A stretch of 64,000 nt of DNA from Pseudomonas deceptionensis (GTDB lineage: Bacteria > Pseudomonadota > Gammaproteobacteria > Pseudomonadales > Pseudomonadaceae): positions 4,299,501 through 4,363,500 of the forward strand of contig NZ_FNUD01000002.1 of NCBI RefSeq assembly GCF_900106095.1, read 5' to 3'. Positions 33,662 through 43,102 of this stretch are shown here, piece by piece. Position 1 is the stretch's first letter. Every line of letters begins with the position of its first letter. Below the pieces are notes generated by a model. That model did no database searches, had not been told where the DNA came from, and saw nothing but the letters and a program-made list of their open reading frames with translations. The position numbers and the translations under genes are program-made.

Positions 33662-34564
33662 TCAAGCCGAGACCTGAAGTTTCGTCAACAGAGGGCTGTT
33701 TAACGCCGACGGCGTCTGCTGCAGCTCTATCCACGCATTCAGGTTGGCGCCCATCATGCCTTTTCGCCACATCAGCCATGTTGAAGCGTTGGCAAAAGGT
33801 TGTTGCAAGGCATGTATGCCGACGCTTTCACGCCCCGGCAAACTGGCCAGCATGGACGCAGGCATCAGCGCCACGCCAGATCCGGCAACCACACATGCCA
33901 GCATGCCCTGGTAGGACTCAATCTCCATCACCCGCCCCATAGCGGCGCGATCACTGGCGTACCAGGCTTCAAGCCGGGCCCGGTACGAGCAGCCTTGTCG
34001 AAAGGTAAACACCTCCCTGCCCTGCACGTCCCGAGCGCGGGTAATCGGCGGATGATCCAGATCGCTGATCAGCACCAGGCTTTCTTCGCAGAACACCACC
34101 CCATCCAGCCCTGCCAGTTCCAGCGGCCCATCCACTAGCGCAGCGTCCAGACGCCCGGTCAGCAACCCTTCGAGCAGCTCGCCGCTCGGTGCCGACTGCA
34201 CGTTCAGGTTCACCCCCGGGTAGGTGCGGTGATAGCGCGCCAGCAACGCGGGCAGATGAATCGCCGCAGTGCTGTACATCGTGCCCAGAGTGAATTTGCC
34301 TGACGGCACACCGCCCTGCACCGCCCCCAGCGCTTCATCGTGCAGCGCAAACAGCCGCGCGGTGTAGTCCAGCAACACCTGGCCCGCCGGGGACAGCTGC
34401 AGGCGCTGGCGTTCACGCACAAACAACTCGACGCCCATCTGCTCTTCAAGTTGCTTGAGCCGGGTCGACAGATTGGACGGCACTCGATGCAGTCGCTCAG
34501 CCGCACGGGTGATCGATCCTTCTTCGGCCACGGCCTGAAAAATTCGTAACTGGCTGAACTCCAC
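33662..34564 (-). CDS. LysR-type transcriptional regulator
   Basis: 300 residues from GTG 34564, which has GGAGAA 6 bases before it; the frame is open to a TTG at 34576. HTH 2-60 (FSQLRIFQAVAEEGSITRAA, VPSNLSTRLKQLEEQMG) and substrate domain from about 88. The HTH wording (RLHRVPSNLSTRLKQLEEQ) resembles the PtrR/YneJ group, which controls putrescine or polyamine genes in enterobacteria. Divergent from an MFS gene, its probable target. Confidence 0.85.
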   Translation of the reverse strand: MEFSQLRIFQAVAEEGSITRAAERLHRVPSNLSTRLKQLEEQMGVELFVRERQRLQLSPAGQVLLDYTARLFALHDEALGAVQGGVPSGKFTLGTMYSTAAIHLPALLARYHRTYPGVNLNVQSAPSGELLEGLLTGRLDAALVDGPLELAGLDGVVFCEESLVLISDLDHPPITRARDVQGREVFTFRQGCSYRARLEAWYASDRAAMGRVMEIESYQGMLACVVAGSGVALMPASMLASLPGRESVGIHALQQPFANASTWLMWRKGMMGANLNAWIELQQTPSALNSPLLTKLQVSA

Positions 34565-34667
34565 GCCATTCTCCAAAACAGAACAAGTCGCTCACTATTA
34601 TTCATTTTTAAGGAATGTCAATTACCTCTAGCCTGACGGTCATTGTCTTCTCTCAGGAATTCGCAGC

Positions 34668-35849
34668 ATGTCACCCCTGACCCGCTTACTCGCCAGCTTT
34701 ATCGCGCTCATGATGGCCATGGGCATCGGCCGCTTCTCCCTGACGCCGCAACTGCCGCACCTGATCAGCGAAGGGCAGATTGACCTCACCGGTGCCGGGC
34801 TGATCGCGGCGGCCAATTACCTGGGCTATCTGGTCGGCGCACTGGATGCCATCCGCGCCAGACGCCCGGACCAGATCCGTGGCCGCTTGCACACGGGCCT
34901 GTGGCTGTGTGTCGGGCTGACGCTGATTTCATATTGGGCCTACGGCTTTTGGCCGCATCTGCTCTTGCGCTTTGGCTCGGGGGTCGCCAGCGCCTGGGTG
35001 ATGGTGATGATCACTGCACTCAGTCAACAGATAGCCATAAGCGCCAACCGTCCGCGTCTTGGGGCGCTGGTGTTTGCCGGCCCCGGGGCTGGCGTCGTGC
35101 TGACAGGCTTGCTGGCACTGGCCGCCAATGTGTCGGGGCAAGGCTCTGCCACGCTCTGGCTGGTCTATGCCGTTGCGGCGCTGGTCATGCTGCTGGTGAT
35201 TATGCCGATACTGCCGCAATCGTCCGCGCTACCCGCACAATCACCGGCCGCAGCTTCGGGCACGCGCCAACCCGGGATTGCACGCCTGGGGGCGATTTAT
35301 GGGCTCTATGGATTGGGGTACATCATCCCTGCAACGTTTTTGTCGCAAATGGCCAACGCTCAGTTTCACGGCCAGTGGCAGGCCGACTTGTTCTGGCCCG
35401 CCTTCGGACTATGCGCCGCGACAGGCGTGGCGCTGATCAGCTTGCGCCGCCCCAACCCCGGCACCACGCGCTTCTGGCTGATGGCCGGGTTGTGGGTCCA
35501 GGCCCTTGGCGTGCTGGCGTGTCTGCTGCCGAGCAGTACCGGGCTGGCACTGGGCGTCATCCTGTGCGGCACGCCGTTTTTAGCCTGCATGCCGCTGGTC
35601 ATGCAACGTTCGCGGGACCTGGCGCCCCATGCGACGACCCGTAACGCTGCCTTGTTGACCGCCTGCTTCGCCGTGGGGCAGTTGTGCGGGCCGTTGCTGG
35701 CAGCGCTCAGCAGTCATTTCAGTGGCGGACTGCAACCGGCACTGATCATTGCGGCCAGCGGGTTGCTGCTGGCAGGCGTGCTGGCCTGGCAGTCGGTCAA
35801 CTGCCCAGCAGAGCGCGCACTTTGCGACGCACCCACTGCTCCGCGCTGA
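34668..35849 (+). CDS. MFS transporter, YbfB/YjiJ family
   Basis: 393 residues, 12 membrane segments. The opening ASFIALMMAMGIGRFSLTPQ and the stretch LIAAANYLGYLVGALDAIRA are typical of the YbfB/YjiJ group. Substrate unknown. Divergently arranged with a LysR gene, suggesting inducible efflux. Its 3' end overlaps the convergent EamA gene by 53 bases, both frames intact to their stop codons. Confidence 0.85.
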   Translation: MSPLTRLLASFIALMMAMGIGRFSLTPQLPHLISEGQIDLTGAGLIAAANYLGYLVGALDAIRARRPDQIRGRLHTGLWLCVGLTLISYWAYGFWPHLLLRFGSGVASAWVMVMITALSQQIAISANRPRLGALVFAGPGAGVVLTGLLALAANVSGQGSATLWLVYAVAALVMLLVIMPILPQSSALPAQSPAAASGTRQPGIARLGAIYGLYGLGYIIPATFLSQMANAQFHGQWQADLFWPAFGLCAATGVALISLRRPNPGTTRFWLMAGLWVQALGVLACLLPSSTGLALGVILCGTPFLACMPLVMQRSRDLAPHATTRNAALLTACFAVGQLCGPLLAALSSHFSGGLQPALIIAASGLLLAGVLAWQSVNCPAERALCDAPTAPR

Positions 35850-36726
35850 CAAACGTGATGCCCAGCAACACACAAATGGCGCCCACAACAAAGTTGATGC
35901 TCAAGGGCTCGTGCAGCACCAGCACACCGAACGTCACGCCGAACAGCGGCGTCATAAACGAGAACACCGCCAGGTTGGAAGCCAGGTAGCGCTTGAGCAG
36001 CCAGAACCACACCAGGTAGCTGAAGAACGACACCACCAGCCCCTGAAACAGCACGCTGGCCACCGCGACGGTGGTCAGGCTGATATGACTGATCTGGCCA
36101 CTGGCCGCAGCGATGACCAGCAAGCCGACGAAGCCGACAATCAGTTGATAGAACAAGGTCAGCGTCACCGGCGCCTCGGACAGCCTGGAGCCACGCACCA
36201 CTACCGTGGTCGCGCCCCAGGCCATGCCGGCCAGAATCCCGTAGGCATCGCCCAGCAGCATATTGCGATCCATGTCTGCAAACGACATACCGCCGGCAAA
36301 GGAGAAGGCGATCCCTATAAACGCGAGAAAAATTCCCAGCCATTGCAATGGCCGCAAGCGCTCGCTGGGCAATAACCAGTTAATCCCCAGAGCGGTGAAA
36401 ATAGGTGCGGTATAAAGGAATACCGACATATGCGCGGCACTGGTCAGTTGTAGCCCTTCGGAGATAAAGAAGAACTCCAGGCCGAACAGGCTGCCGGCCA
36501 GCAAGCCACCGCGCCAGGTGGCGGGCACCTGGTTCCAGCCGCCCTTCCAGCAAATCAACAGCCCCACCAGCAGCGCCGAAATGCCGGAGCGTGCGGCCGC
36601 CTGCATCACGGGTGCGATGTCCGGCGCCGCGATCTTGATTATTACCTGTTGCACGCCCCAGATCAGGCACAGGCCCAGCATGACTTGCAGAGCGAAAGCA
36701 TCCGTTGCTCGCCGCGAAATACTCAT
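35797..36726 (-). CDS. EamA/DMT-family transporter
   Basis: 309 residues, ten membrane segments. QVMLGLCLIWGVQQVIIKIA opens repeat 1; LFGLEFFFISEGLQLTSAAH-MSVFLYTAPIFTALG closes it, and FSFMTPLFGVTFGVLVLHEP closes repeat 2. Start ATG 36726 with AGGTGGTCT directly before; the open frame continues to 36843 without a better start. Probably exports a small metabolite; no regulator adjacent on its own strand. Confidence 0.87.
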   Translation of the reverse strand: MSISRRATDAFALQVMLGLCLIWGVQQVIIKIAAPDIAPVMQAAARSGISALLVGLLICWKGGWNQVPATWRGGLLAGSLFGLEFFFISEGLQLTSAAHMSVFLYTAPIFTALGINWLLPSERLRPLQWLGIFLAFIGIAFSFAGGMSFADMDRNMLLGDAYGILAGMAWGATTVVVRGSRLSEAPVTLTLFYQLIVGFVGLLVIAAASGQISHISLTTVAVASVLFQGLVVSFFSYLVWFWLLKRYLASNLAVFSFMTPLFGVTFGVLVLHEPLSINFVVGAICVLLGITFVSAEQWVRRKVRALLGS

Positions 36727-36796
36727 AGACCACCTAAAAAGCCACGTCCGGGAAAAGCCAGATACAGCGCAGTATTGAACCTGTTGCCGAAAGGAA

Positions 36797-37201
36797 TCAG
36801 GACGCCAGCTTGCGTGCCGCCCAATAACCCGACAAGGCTGCAAGGCAGGTCAATAACCCGCCCCACGCCATATCCATCAACGCCAACTGGGCAGACCAGC
36901 CTTGCAGCGTCGCCCAGTTGGTCATGTCATAGGTGCCATAGGCCACCAACCCGAAGAACGCGCCGGCCAGCGCTGCTCTTCGCGCGCTGCCACGGGCCAG
37001 GGCCGGCATCACGACAAAGAACACCACGCCCAGCACGTACAACAGATAGAACACGATGGCGGGCCCCCACTTGGGCTGCTCCAGCATCAGCGAGCCCAGC
37101 AGCTCTTTATAGGTAGAGCTCATGAGCACGCCCAGCCACAGGCCGTCGAGCACCAGAAAAGCCACCAACGCACCGATATACGCCCACACTGCTTTTCTCA
37201 T
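36797..37201 (-). CDS. DUF2177 family membrane protein
   Basis: 134 residues, four membrane segments. YIGALVAFLVLDGLWLGVLM opens the protein; FFGLVAYGTYDMTNWATLQGW with the conserved D-x-TN is the DUF2177 hallmark, and MDMAWGGLLTCLAALSGYW closes it. Function unknown. Same strand as the EamA gene (70 bases downstream), so possibly one transcript. Confidence 0.87.
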   Translation of the reverse strand: MRKAVWAYIGALVAFLVLDGLWLGVLMSSTYKELLGSLMLEQPKWGPAIVFYLLYVLGVVFFVVMPALARGSARRAALAGAFFGLVAYGTYDMTNWATLQGWSAQLALMDMAWGGLLTCLAALSGYWAARKLAS

Positions 37202-37225
37202 GTCGCCAGCCCCCTTGGATTTGGC

Positions 37226-38062
37226 TCAGATCAGTTCGATACGATCTGCGTGGATTGCAATCTTGCCTTCCTTGTACAGCGCGCCGATGGCCTTTTTGAA
37301 GTTGCCCTTGCTGACGCCGAACAGGTTGCTGATCACTTCTGGCGCGCTTTTATCGCTGACCGCCAGCACGCCGTTGTTGTCTCGCAGCTTGCTGAGGATT
37401 TTCGAGTTCAGGCTGCTGGAAGCTTCCTGGCCAACCGGCTGCAGGCTCAGGCTGATCTTGCCGTCTGCGCGAACTTCCTTGATGAAGCCTTTCTCTTGCT
37501 TGCCCGCACGCATGAACTTGAAGATTTCATTCTTGTGGATCAAGCCCCAGTGCTTGTTGTTGATCACGGCTTTGAAGCCCATGTCCGTGGCTTCGGCCAC
37601 CAACAGATCAACTTCCTGGCCCACCTGGTAATTGGCCGGGGTTTTGTCCAGATAACGGTCAAGACGCGCAGTCGCGGTGATACGACGCGTGTGCTTGTCG
37701 AGGTAGACGTGCACCACGACATATTCGCCGGCGGTCATCTGGCGTTTTTCTTCGGAATACGGCAAGAGCAAATCTTTCGGCAGCCCCCAATCGAGGAACA
37801 CACCGATACTATTAACTTCTACCACTTTAAGACTGGCGAACTCACCCACCTGAACTTTTGGTGTTTCAGTGGTGGCAAGTAATTTGTCTTCACTGTCCAA
37901 ATAAACAAAGACGTTGAGCCAGTCTTCATCTTCGCTGGGAATATCTTTGGGAATATAACGATTGGGCAACAGGATTTCGCCGTCCGCCCCACCGTCTAAA
38001 TACAAACCAAAATTCGTATGTTTAACCACTTGCAAACTGTTGTAGCGACCGATTAAAGCCAT
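37226..38062 (-). CDS. cvfB: S1-domain RNA-binding protein CvfB
   Basis: 278 residues. Three S1-like domains (1-65, 70-135, 145-210) and a C-terminal winged helix (about 215-278). YNSLQVVKHTNFGLYLDGGADGEILLPNRYIP opens S1 domain 1; VVEVNSIGVFLDWGLPKDLLLPYSEEKRQM is domain 2. CvfB/YitL binds RNA (in Staphylococcus it affects virulence gene expression); the role in Pseudomonas is not defined. ATG 38062 has GAGGG nearby and matches the family start; ATG 38077 upstream is the alternative. Confidence 0.9.
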   Translation of the reverse strand: MALIGRYNSLQVVKHTNFGLYLDGGADGEILLPNRYIPKDIPSEDEDWLNVFVYLDSEDKLLATTETPKVQVGEFASLKVVEVNSIGVFLDWGLPKDLLLPYSEEKRQMTAGEYVVVHVYLDKHTRRITATARLDRYLDKTPANYQVGQEVDLLVAEATDMGFKAVINNKHWGLIHKNEIFKFMRAGKQEKGFIKEVRADGKISLSLQPVGQEASSSLNSKILSKLRDNNGVLAVSDKSAPEVISNLFGVSKGNFKKAIGALYKEGKIAIHADRIELI

Positions 38063-38410
38063 GTCCAATACCCTCATTACGTAGGCGGCATTCTACCCGA
38101 GTTTAGGGGGGCGAATTGGAGCGCCGCAGCCCGGTGATCAAAAAATCTGCGAAAGGTTTGATTTGTCTGGATTTTATAACGCGCGCCGGGTGCCACTCGT
38201 CAGCCTGCCAGGCACTGGCAACCCGTCTGAGCACGATAAAAAAGCAGCCGCTGTTTTGAATTAAAACAGCGAGTTAGCCGACAATGGCACCCTTGTTTAT
38301 CAGCCCTCAACAAACACCTCCTTTATTTTACGAAGATATTTAACAAGCAATTGTCAAGTATTTCAGGTACTATCGCTGGCCAAGTTATTTTCTACAGGAC
38401 AATAGCCGCC
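38063..38410. other. 348-bp intergenic region with one hairpin
   Basis: Divergent space between cvfB and the 59-residue gene. It holds the palindrome CGCTGTTTT-GAATT-AAAACAGCG (38249-38271), followed on the minus strand by GGCTGCTTTTTTATC, terminator-like although no gene ends here. Further right the DNA is A+T-rich (38310-38400) and probably contains the promoter of the small gene. No other reading frame with a ribosome site. Confidence 0.45.
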
Positions 38411-38590
38411 ATGCGTGTAAAAGCATCCGCCAGCAAAGCAAAGCCAGCTCCCGCTGTTGAAACCAGCGCCTCAATCAATGCTCAAATTGAAGCATTCTTG
38501 AAATCCGGCGGCGAAATTCAGGAAATCAAGAAAGGCGTCAGCGGCCAGACTTTTGGCCCGTCCAAGCAGATCACGCTCGGCAAAAAGTAA
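38411..38590 (+). CDS. Small basic protein, 59 residues, function unknown
   Basis: ATG 38411 with AGGAC 13 bases before. N-terminal half is Ala/Lys/Ser-rich and disordered (MRVKASASKAKPAPAVETSA); the second half INAQIEAFLKSGGEIQEIKKGVSG then QTFGPSKQITLGKK looks like a short amphipathic helix plus a glycine turn. Net positive, no membrane segment, so nucleic-acid binding is conceivable. I do not recognise the family. The coding signal (codon choice, clean start and stop) is good. Confidence 0.6.
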   Translation: MRVKASASKAKPAPAVETSASINAQIEAFLKSGGEIQEIKKGVSGQTFGPSKQITLGKK

Positions 38591-38645
38591 TACCCCTCGC
38601 GTCATCTGGTCCTCATGCGCTTTGCCATCCAAGGCGCTAGGACTA

Positions 38646-38699
38646 TCGATTTATCCCTTTGTTCCCCATCAACACCCGCGACCAGAATCGATAAATCGA
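38646..38699. repeat. Inverted repeat TCGATTTATC / GATAAATCGA
   Basis: Perfect 10-bp arms separated by 34 bases in the gap between the 59-residue gene and the TorF-type gene. No T-tract; could be an operator pair or a stem-loop in a 3' UTR. Confidence 0.4.
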
Positions 38700-38782
38700 C
38701 GAACGGCACCCTGCTGCCGACTTTCCTGCGTATGCTCCAAAGGCTCTGAATCAAGCCTTTGAGCCCATATAGGGAGCCGATC

Positions 38783-39505
38783 ATGCTCACACGGGCTTTA
38801 CTGCTGGCCGGTACGGTACTCGCCAGCACCATTGTGGATGCACAGATATTTTCCCGGGAACTGGGGAATTTCGATCTCAAACTGGCCACACAGCCGAGCC
38901 GCAGCATGGCGCAAGGCCTGGTCAAGCCCACCACCCCTGGCTCGACCTTCCATGGCGGCCTGGACCTCACCCATGACAGCGGCTGGTATGTCGGCCAATG
39001 GGCGCCCACCATGGGGATCAGACCTGGCAGCAATCTCGAAGTCGACTCCTACCTGGGCTACAAGCACCCTTTCGACCAGACCTTGGGCTATGAACTGGGC
39101 CTGATCCATTACAGCTATCCCAAACTCGACTCGCTCGACAGCCAACAATTCTTTGCCGGCCTCACGGTACTGGGTACGCGCTTTGGCGCCGCCTTCAGCA
39201 ACGACCCGGACCGGCGCGACAGCACACTGTTTGCCGATTTGGGACTCAACCAGCCCTTCGGCATCGGGGTGAGCATGAAGTACACCACTCACCAGCTGGG
39301 CACGCCCGTATCCATCGCAGATGGCAGCAGCGTACACGCGTTCAATGACTGGTCGGTCAAGCTGTCACGGCCCTGGATGGGCATCGACCTGAACCTGATC
39401 TACAGCGACTCCAGCCTCGACGGCATGGAGTGCTCGGCCTATTCAGGACAGAACGCCCAGTGTGATGGCCTGTTGACGTTCAAGGCGGAACGGACTTTTT
39501 ACTGA
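38783..39505 (+). CDS. TorF-family putative porin
   Basis: 240 residues. Signal peptide 1-20 (MLTRALLLAGTVLASTIVDA). The mature part alternates short beta strands typical of a 12-strand barrel; WYVGQWAPTMGIRPGSNLEVDSYLGYKHPF is the conserved TorF/TIGR02001-type block and the protein ends in the outer-membrane signal Tyr (ERTFY). Start ATG 38783 with AGGGAG 9 bases before. Transport substrate unknown. Confidence 0.78.
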   Translation: MLTRALLLAGTVLASTIVDAQIFSRELGNFDLKLATQPSRSMAQGLVKPTTPGSTFHGGLDLTHDSGWYVGQWAPTMGIRPGSNLEVDSYLGYKHPFDQTLGYELGLIHYSYPKLDSLDSQQFFAGLTVLGTRFGAAFSNDPDRRDSTLFADLGLNQPFGIGVSMKYTTHQLGTPVSIADGSSVHAFNDWSVKLSRPWMGIDLNLIYSDSSLDGMECSAYSGQNAQCDGLLTFKAERTFY

Positions 39506-39550
39506 GCCGGGATGGCAAGCCAGCCCCTGCAAAAACAACGGCACAGACAA

Positions 39551-39580
39551 CAAAAAACCCGGCACAGGCCGGGTTTTTTG
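39551..39580. terminator. Bidirectional intrinsic terminator
   Basis: CAAAAAACCCGG-CACAGG-CCGGGTTTTTTG serves both the TorF-type gene (plus) and the DEAD-box helicase gene (minus), which converge here. Confidence 0.9.
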
Positions 39581-39597
39581 TGGGTCACGCCAGCGCC

Positions 39598-40944
39598 TTA
39601 TTCAGCAGCTGGAGCTTCCGGCTTGCGGCGCTTGAGCGGTGCCATGCCGTCTTTGCTGACCAGCGACAGAGCGTCGGTCTTCGGGCGGTTGGCTATCTTG
39701 CGCTTGGTCGGTGCCTTGGCGCCCGACTTCTTCTTGACGCCTTTGGCGTCGGTCTTTTTCTTCTTCACGCCAACAGCTTTGCCCGAGGCCTTGACGTTTT
39801 TTGGTCCGCCGTAGGTGCCTTTGACTTCCTTGATGGTGCGACGCTCGAAGCTTTGCTTCAGGTAGCGCTCAACGCTGGACATCAGGTTCCAGTCGCCGTG
39901 ACAGATCAGCGAGATGGCCAGACCGTCGTTGCCCGCACGGCCGGTACGACCAATACGGTGTACGTATTCGTCGCCGCTGCGTGGCATGTCGAAGTTGATC
40001 ACCAGATCCAGGCCTTCAACGTCCAGACCACGGGCTGCCACGTCGGTGGCAACAAGGATCTTGACGCCGCCCTGCTTCAGGCGGTCGATGGCCAGCTTGC
40101 GATCCTTCTGGTCTTTCTCACCATGCAGGACAAACGCTTTGTAGTCCTGAGCCACCAGGCGACCGTAGATGCGGTCTGCCATGGCGCGGGTGTTGGTGAA
40201 AACAATCGCTTTCTGATACGTCTCGTTGGCCAGCAGCCAGTTCACAATTTGTTCTTTGTGCTGGTTGTGGTCAGCGGTGATGACTTGCTGGCGCGTCGTG
40301 GCGTTCAGCTGGCTGACCTGGTTGAGCTGCAAATGCTCGGCATCTTTCAGTACCTTGCCGATCATTTCACGCAGACCCGAACCACCGGTGGTGGCCGAGA
40401 ACAGCATGGTCTGCTGACGGTTCGGGCACTCGTCAACCAGGCGCTGAACGTCTTCGGAGAAGCCCATGTCGAGCATGCGGTCGGCTTCGTCGAGTACCAG
40501 CACTTCAACTTCTTTCAAGTCGAGGTTGCCGGCGTTCAGTTGCTCCAGCAAACGGCCAGGCGTACCGATCAGGATATCCGGCACCTTGCGCAGCATGGCG
40601 GCCTGGACCTTGAAGTCTTCACCGCCGGTGATCAGGCCGGACTTGATGAACGTGAACTGCGAAAAGCGCTCAACTTCTTTAAGCGTCTGCTGTGCCAGCT
40701 CGCGAGTCGGCAGCAAAATCAACGCCTTGATGCTGACGCGGATTTTGGCTGGGCCAATCAGACGGTTCAGAATCGGCAGGACGAAAGCGGCAGTTTTACC
40801 ACTCCCGGTTTGAGCTGTAACCCGCAGGTCACGCCCTTCGAGCGCGAGCGGGATGGCCGCTGCTTGCACAGGCGTAGGCTCGACAAATTTAAGCTCGGCC
40901 ACAGCTTTAAGCAGGCGTTCGTGCAGGGCGAAATCGGAAAACAC
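39598..40944 (-). CDS. DEAD-box ATP-dependent RNA helicase
   Basis: 448 residues from GTG 40944, with GAGGT 9 bases before. Q motif FVEPTPVQAAAIP, Walker A AQTGSGKT (about 41-48), PTRELA, TPGRLL, DEAD in LVLDEADRMLDMGF, SAT, and HRIGRTGRAG. After about residue 375 comes a Lys/Ala-rich basic tail (KKKKTDAKGVKKKSGAKAP) for non-specific RNA contact. Matches the PA2840-type helicase of Pseudomonas by memory; probably involved in RNA turnover or ribosome assembly in the cold. Not RhlB, which has a different C-terminus. Confidence 0.88.
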   Translation of the reverse strand: MFSDFALHERLLKAVAELKFVEPTPVQAAAIPLALEGRDLRVTAQTGSGKTAAFVLPILNRLIGPAKIRVSIKALILLPTRELAQQTLKEVERFSQFTFIKSGLITGGEDFKVQAAMLRKVPDILIGTPGRLLEQLNAGNLDLKEVEVLVLDEADRMLDMGFSEDVQRLVDECPNRQQTMLFSATTGGSGLREMIGKVLKDAEHLQLNQVSQLNATTRQQVITADHNQHKEQIVNWLLANETYQKAIVFTNTRAMADRIYGRLVAQDYKAFVLHGEKDQKDRKLAIDRLKQGGVKILVATDVAARGLDVEGLDLVINFDMPRSGDEYVHRIGRTGRAGNDGLAISLICHGDWNLMSSVERYLKQSFERRTIKEVKGTYGGPKNVKASGKAVGVKKKKTDAKGVKKKSGAKAPTKRKIANRPKTDALSLVSKDGMAPLKRRKPEAPAAE

Positions 40945-41137
40945 GGGTGCTACCTCGAAGAAATACAAAAAATCAGCGGCATAGAGTAACGGTTTCGAGC
41001 GCCAAGGCCGAGTTTCTTTGCACGAACGGCGTGAAACAAATGGTTTTTTAAGGTCTTTAGTCCAACGAAGACCCCTAAATTGCCCTGAAGTGCTCTAATC
41101 CCCTCTGTCATTTCTCTACAGGACAGCGTTTTAACCT

Positions 41138-42421
41138 ATGGATACTCAATCACTCTGGGCCCAATTCCAGGATCTTTGGAGCAATCTGGATCAGCACCCT
41201 TGGGTGTCAGCACTTTTGGGGCTGATTATCCTGGTGGGCATCGCCCTGCTGGCCGGACACGTGGCCCGTATCCTCGTTTTGCGCGTTACCAAGATTCTGG
41301 CCCGCCAACCGGCCCTGCACTGGATCAACGATCTGCGTGAGCACAAGGTCTTTCACCGTCTGGCGCAATTAACCCCCTCCTTGATGGTTCAATTCGGACG
41401 CAATCTCGTGCCGGACATGAGCGACAACGGTCGCCATTTCCTCGGCAACCTGGCGCTGGCCATTACGATATTTGTCCTGACACGGGTCATCAGCTCACTG
41501 CTGGACGCCTTGCTCGATATTTACTCGCGCACCAATTACGCCAAGACCCGACCGATCAAGGGCTACATCCAGCTGACGAAAATGCTGCTGTATGTGTTTT
41601 CGGCCATCATCATTGTCGCAACCCTGATCGACCGTTCACCGATGCTGCTGCTTTCGGGCCTGGGCGCGATGTCTGCGGTGATCCTGCTGGTCTACAAAGA
41701 CACCCTGCTGTCATTCGTGGCCAGCGTGCAGCTGACCAGCAACGACTTGCTGCGTGTGGGCGACTGGATCGAGATGCCGCAGGTCGGCGCCGATGGCGAT
41801 GTCATCGATATCACCCTGCACACCGTCAAGGTGCAGAACTTCGACAAGACCATCGTTTCGATTCCGACCTGGCGCTTGATGTCCGAATCGTTCAAGAACT
41901 GGCGCGGCATGCAGCAGTCCGGCGGGCGCCGGATCAAGCGCAGCCTGAATATCGATGCCGCCGGGGTTGGTTTTTTGACCGATGAGCAAGAGGAACGCCT
42001 GGAGCAGGTCTACCTGTTACGCGATTACCTGACCCGTAAAAAAGCCGAACTCAAAAGCTGGAACGAAGCCCAGGGCAACGTCGCGGCAATGTCCGCCAAC
42101 CGTCGACGCATGACCAATATCGGCACATTCCGCGCCTACGCGCTGGCGTACCTCAAAAGCCACGCCCAGATTCAGCCGAACATGACCTGCATGGTGCGCC
42201 AGCTGCAAGCCACGGCCGAAGGGGTTCCGCTGGAAGTCTATTGCTTTACCCGCACCACGGTGTGGGACGAGTACGAGCAGATCCAGGGCGATATCTTTGA
42301 CTTTCTGTTGGCCGTGTTGCCCGAGTTCGGGCTGAGCGTGTATCAGCAACCGAGCGGCAATGACCTGCGTAACGGGCTGCTGAGCAAGATAAAGGCGCCA
42401 CTGGCGGTGTCGGTAGACTGA
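41138..42421 (+). CDS. MscS-family mechanosensitive channel, YbdG type
   Basis: 427 residues, five membrane segments before the MscS core. The pore-lining helix and beta domain are visible: LSGLGAMSAVILLVYKDTLLSFVASVQL, then RVGDWIEMPQVGADGDVIDITLHTVKVQNFDKTIVSIPTW, the latter matching YbdG (MscM). Opens on osmotic downshock as a low-conductance channel. The C-terminal region (residues 280-427) is the long YbdG-type extension. Start ATG 41138. Confidence 0.88.
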   Translation: MDTQSLWAQFQDLWSNLDQHPWVSALLGLIILVGIALLAGHVARILVLRVTKILARQPALHWINDLREHKVFHRLAQLTPSLMVQFGRNLVPDMSDNGRHFLGNLALAITIFVLTRVISSLLDALLDIYSRTNYAKTRPIKGYIQLTKMLLYVFSAIIIVATLIDRSPMLLLSGLGAMSAVILLVYKDTLLSFVASVQLTSNDLLRVGDWIEMPQVGADGDVIDITLHTVKVQNFDKTIVSIPTWRLMSESFKNWRGMQQSGGRRIKRSLNIDAAGVGFLTDEQEERLEQVYLLRDYLTRKKAELKSWNEAQGNVAAMSANRRRMTNIGTFRAYALAYLKSHAQIQPNMTCMVRQLQATAEGVPLEVYCFTRTTVWDEYEQIQGDIFDFLLAVLPEFGLSVYQQPSGNDLRNGLLSKIKAPLAVSVD

Positions 42422-42452
42422 CCCCACAGGGGCAGAACTGAAACCGAGGGTT

Positions 42453-42478
42453 GTGGGAGCCGGCTTGCCGGCCCCCAC
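42453..42478. repeat. Short REP-like hairpin
   Basis: GTGGGAGCCGGCTTGCCGGC followed by CCCCAC; a variant of the REP unit (GCCGGC core) between convergent genes. Confidence 0.7.
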
Positions 42479-42500
42479 AGGCCTGGTGCGGCTGACTTGT

Positions 42501-43061
42501 TCAACCGTGCTTAAACTGAGGGTCGCCGGTCAGCCTGAACAGCAACTCGATCCCCTGCGGCCAGGCGCCATAGCCCCCGTCGCCATTGATATGGCCCGCA
42601 TTCTCCAGCCACACCAGTTCGCTGCCCCAGGCTTCGCTGAATGCAGTGGCCCGCTCACGGGTGACGTAGGGATCGTTGGTGCTGGCCACGGTAATCGCGT
42701 CAAACGGCAGCGCATTGAGCGGCATCGGAGTGAAGCCTGCCGTACCGTCCGGGTAACTCTCGGCTTCAGTATCACTGGGTGCGACCAGCAAGGCCCCGCG
42801 TACCCGCCTGGCCTCTGCGGGGTGCTGCTGCGCCCAGCGGGCAATCAGCGTGCACGCCAGGCTGTGCCCCACCAACACCACAGGACGCTCGCTTTTGGTG
42901 ATCTTTTTTTGCAGATTCTGCACCCAGTCAGTGCAGACGGGGGTCTCCCAGTCGTCCTGCTTGACCCGGTGCAGCCCGCTGTAGCGCTGCTCCCAGTGAG
43001 ATTGCCAGTGCTCTGTTCCCGAATTGAACAGGCCCGGCAAGATCAACACCCTGACTGTCAT
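42501..43061 (-). CDS. RBBP9/YdeN-family alpha/beta hydrolase
   Basis: 186 residues. Catalytic triad visible: S67 in GHSLA (65-69), D130 in ASTNDPYV, H157 in ENAGHINGDGGYGAWPQG. The N-terminal ILPGLFNSGTEHWQSHWE is the family signature (oxyanion region). These serine hydrolases have no assigned natural substrate in bacteria. Convergent with the MscS-type gene. Confidence 0.88.
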   Translation of the reverse strand: MTVRVLILPGLFNSGTEHWQSHWEQRYSGLHRVKQDDWETPVCTDWVQNLQKKITKSERPVVLVGHSLACTLIARWAQQHPAEARRVRGALLVAPSDTEAESYPDGTAGFTPMPLNALPFDAITVASTNDPYVTRERATAFSEAWGSELVWLENAGHINGDGGYGAWPQGIELLFRLTGDPQFKHG

Positions 43062-43102
43062 TCCGACTCTCCCTTGCGGTGGTTAATGGACTGTGATTGA
43101 CC

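Noticed and set aside
39580..40989. 469-codon plus-strand open frame opposite the DEAD-box helicase
   Set aside because: Starts in the terminator and mirrors the helicase gene; composition typical of an antisense shadow.
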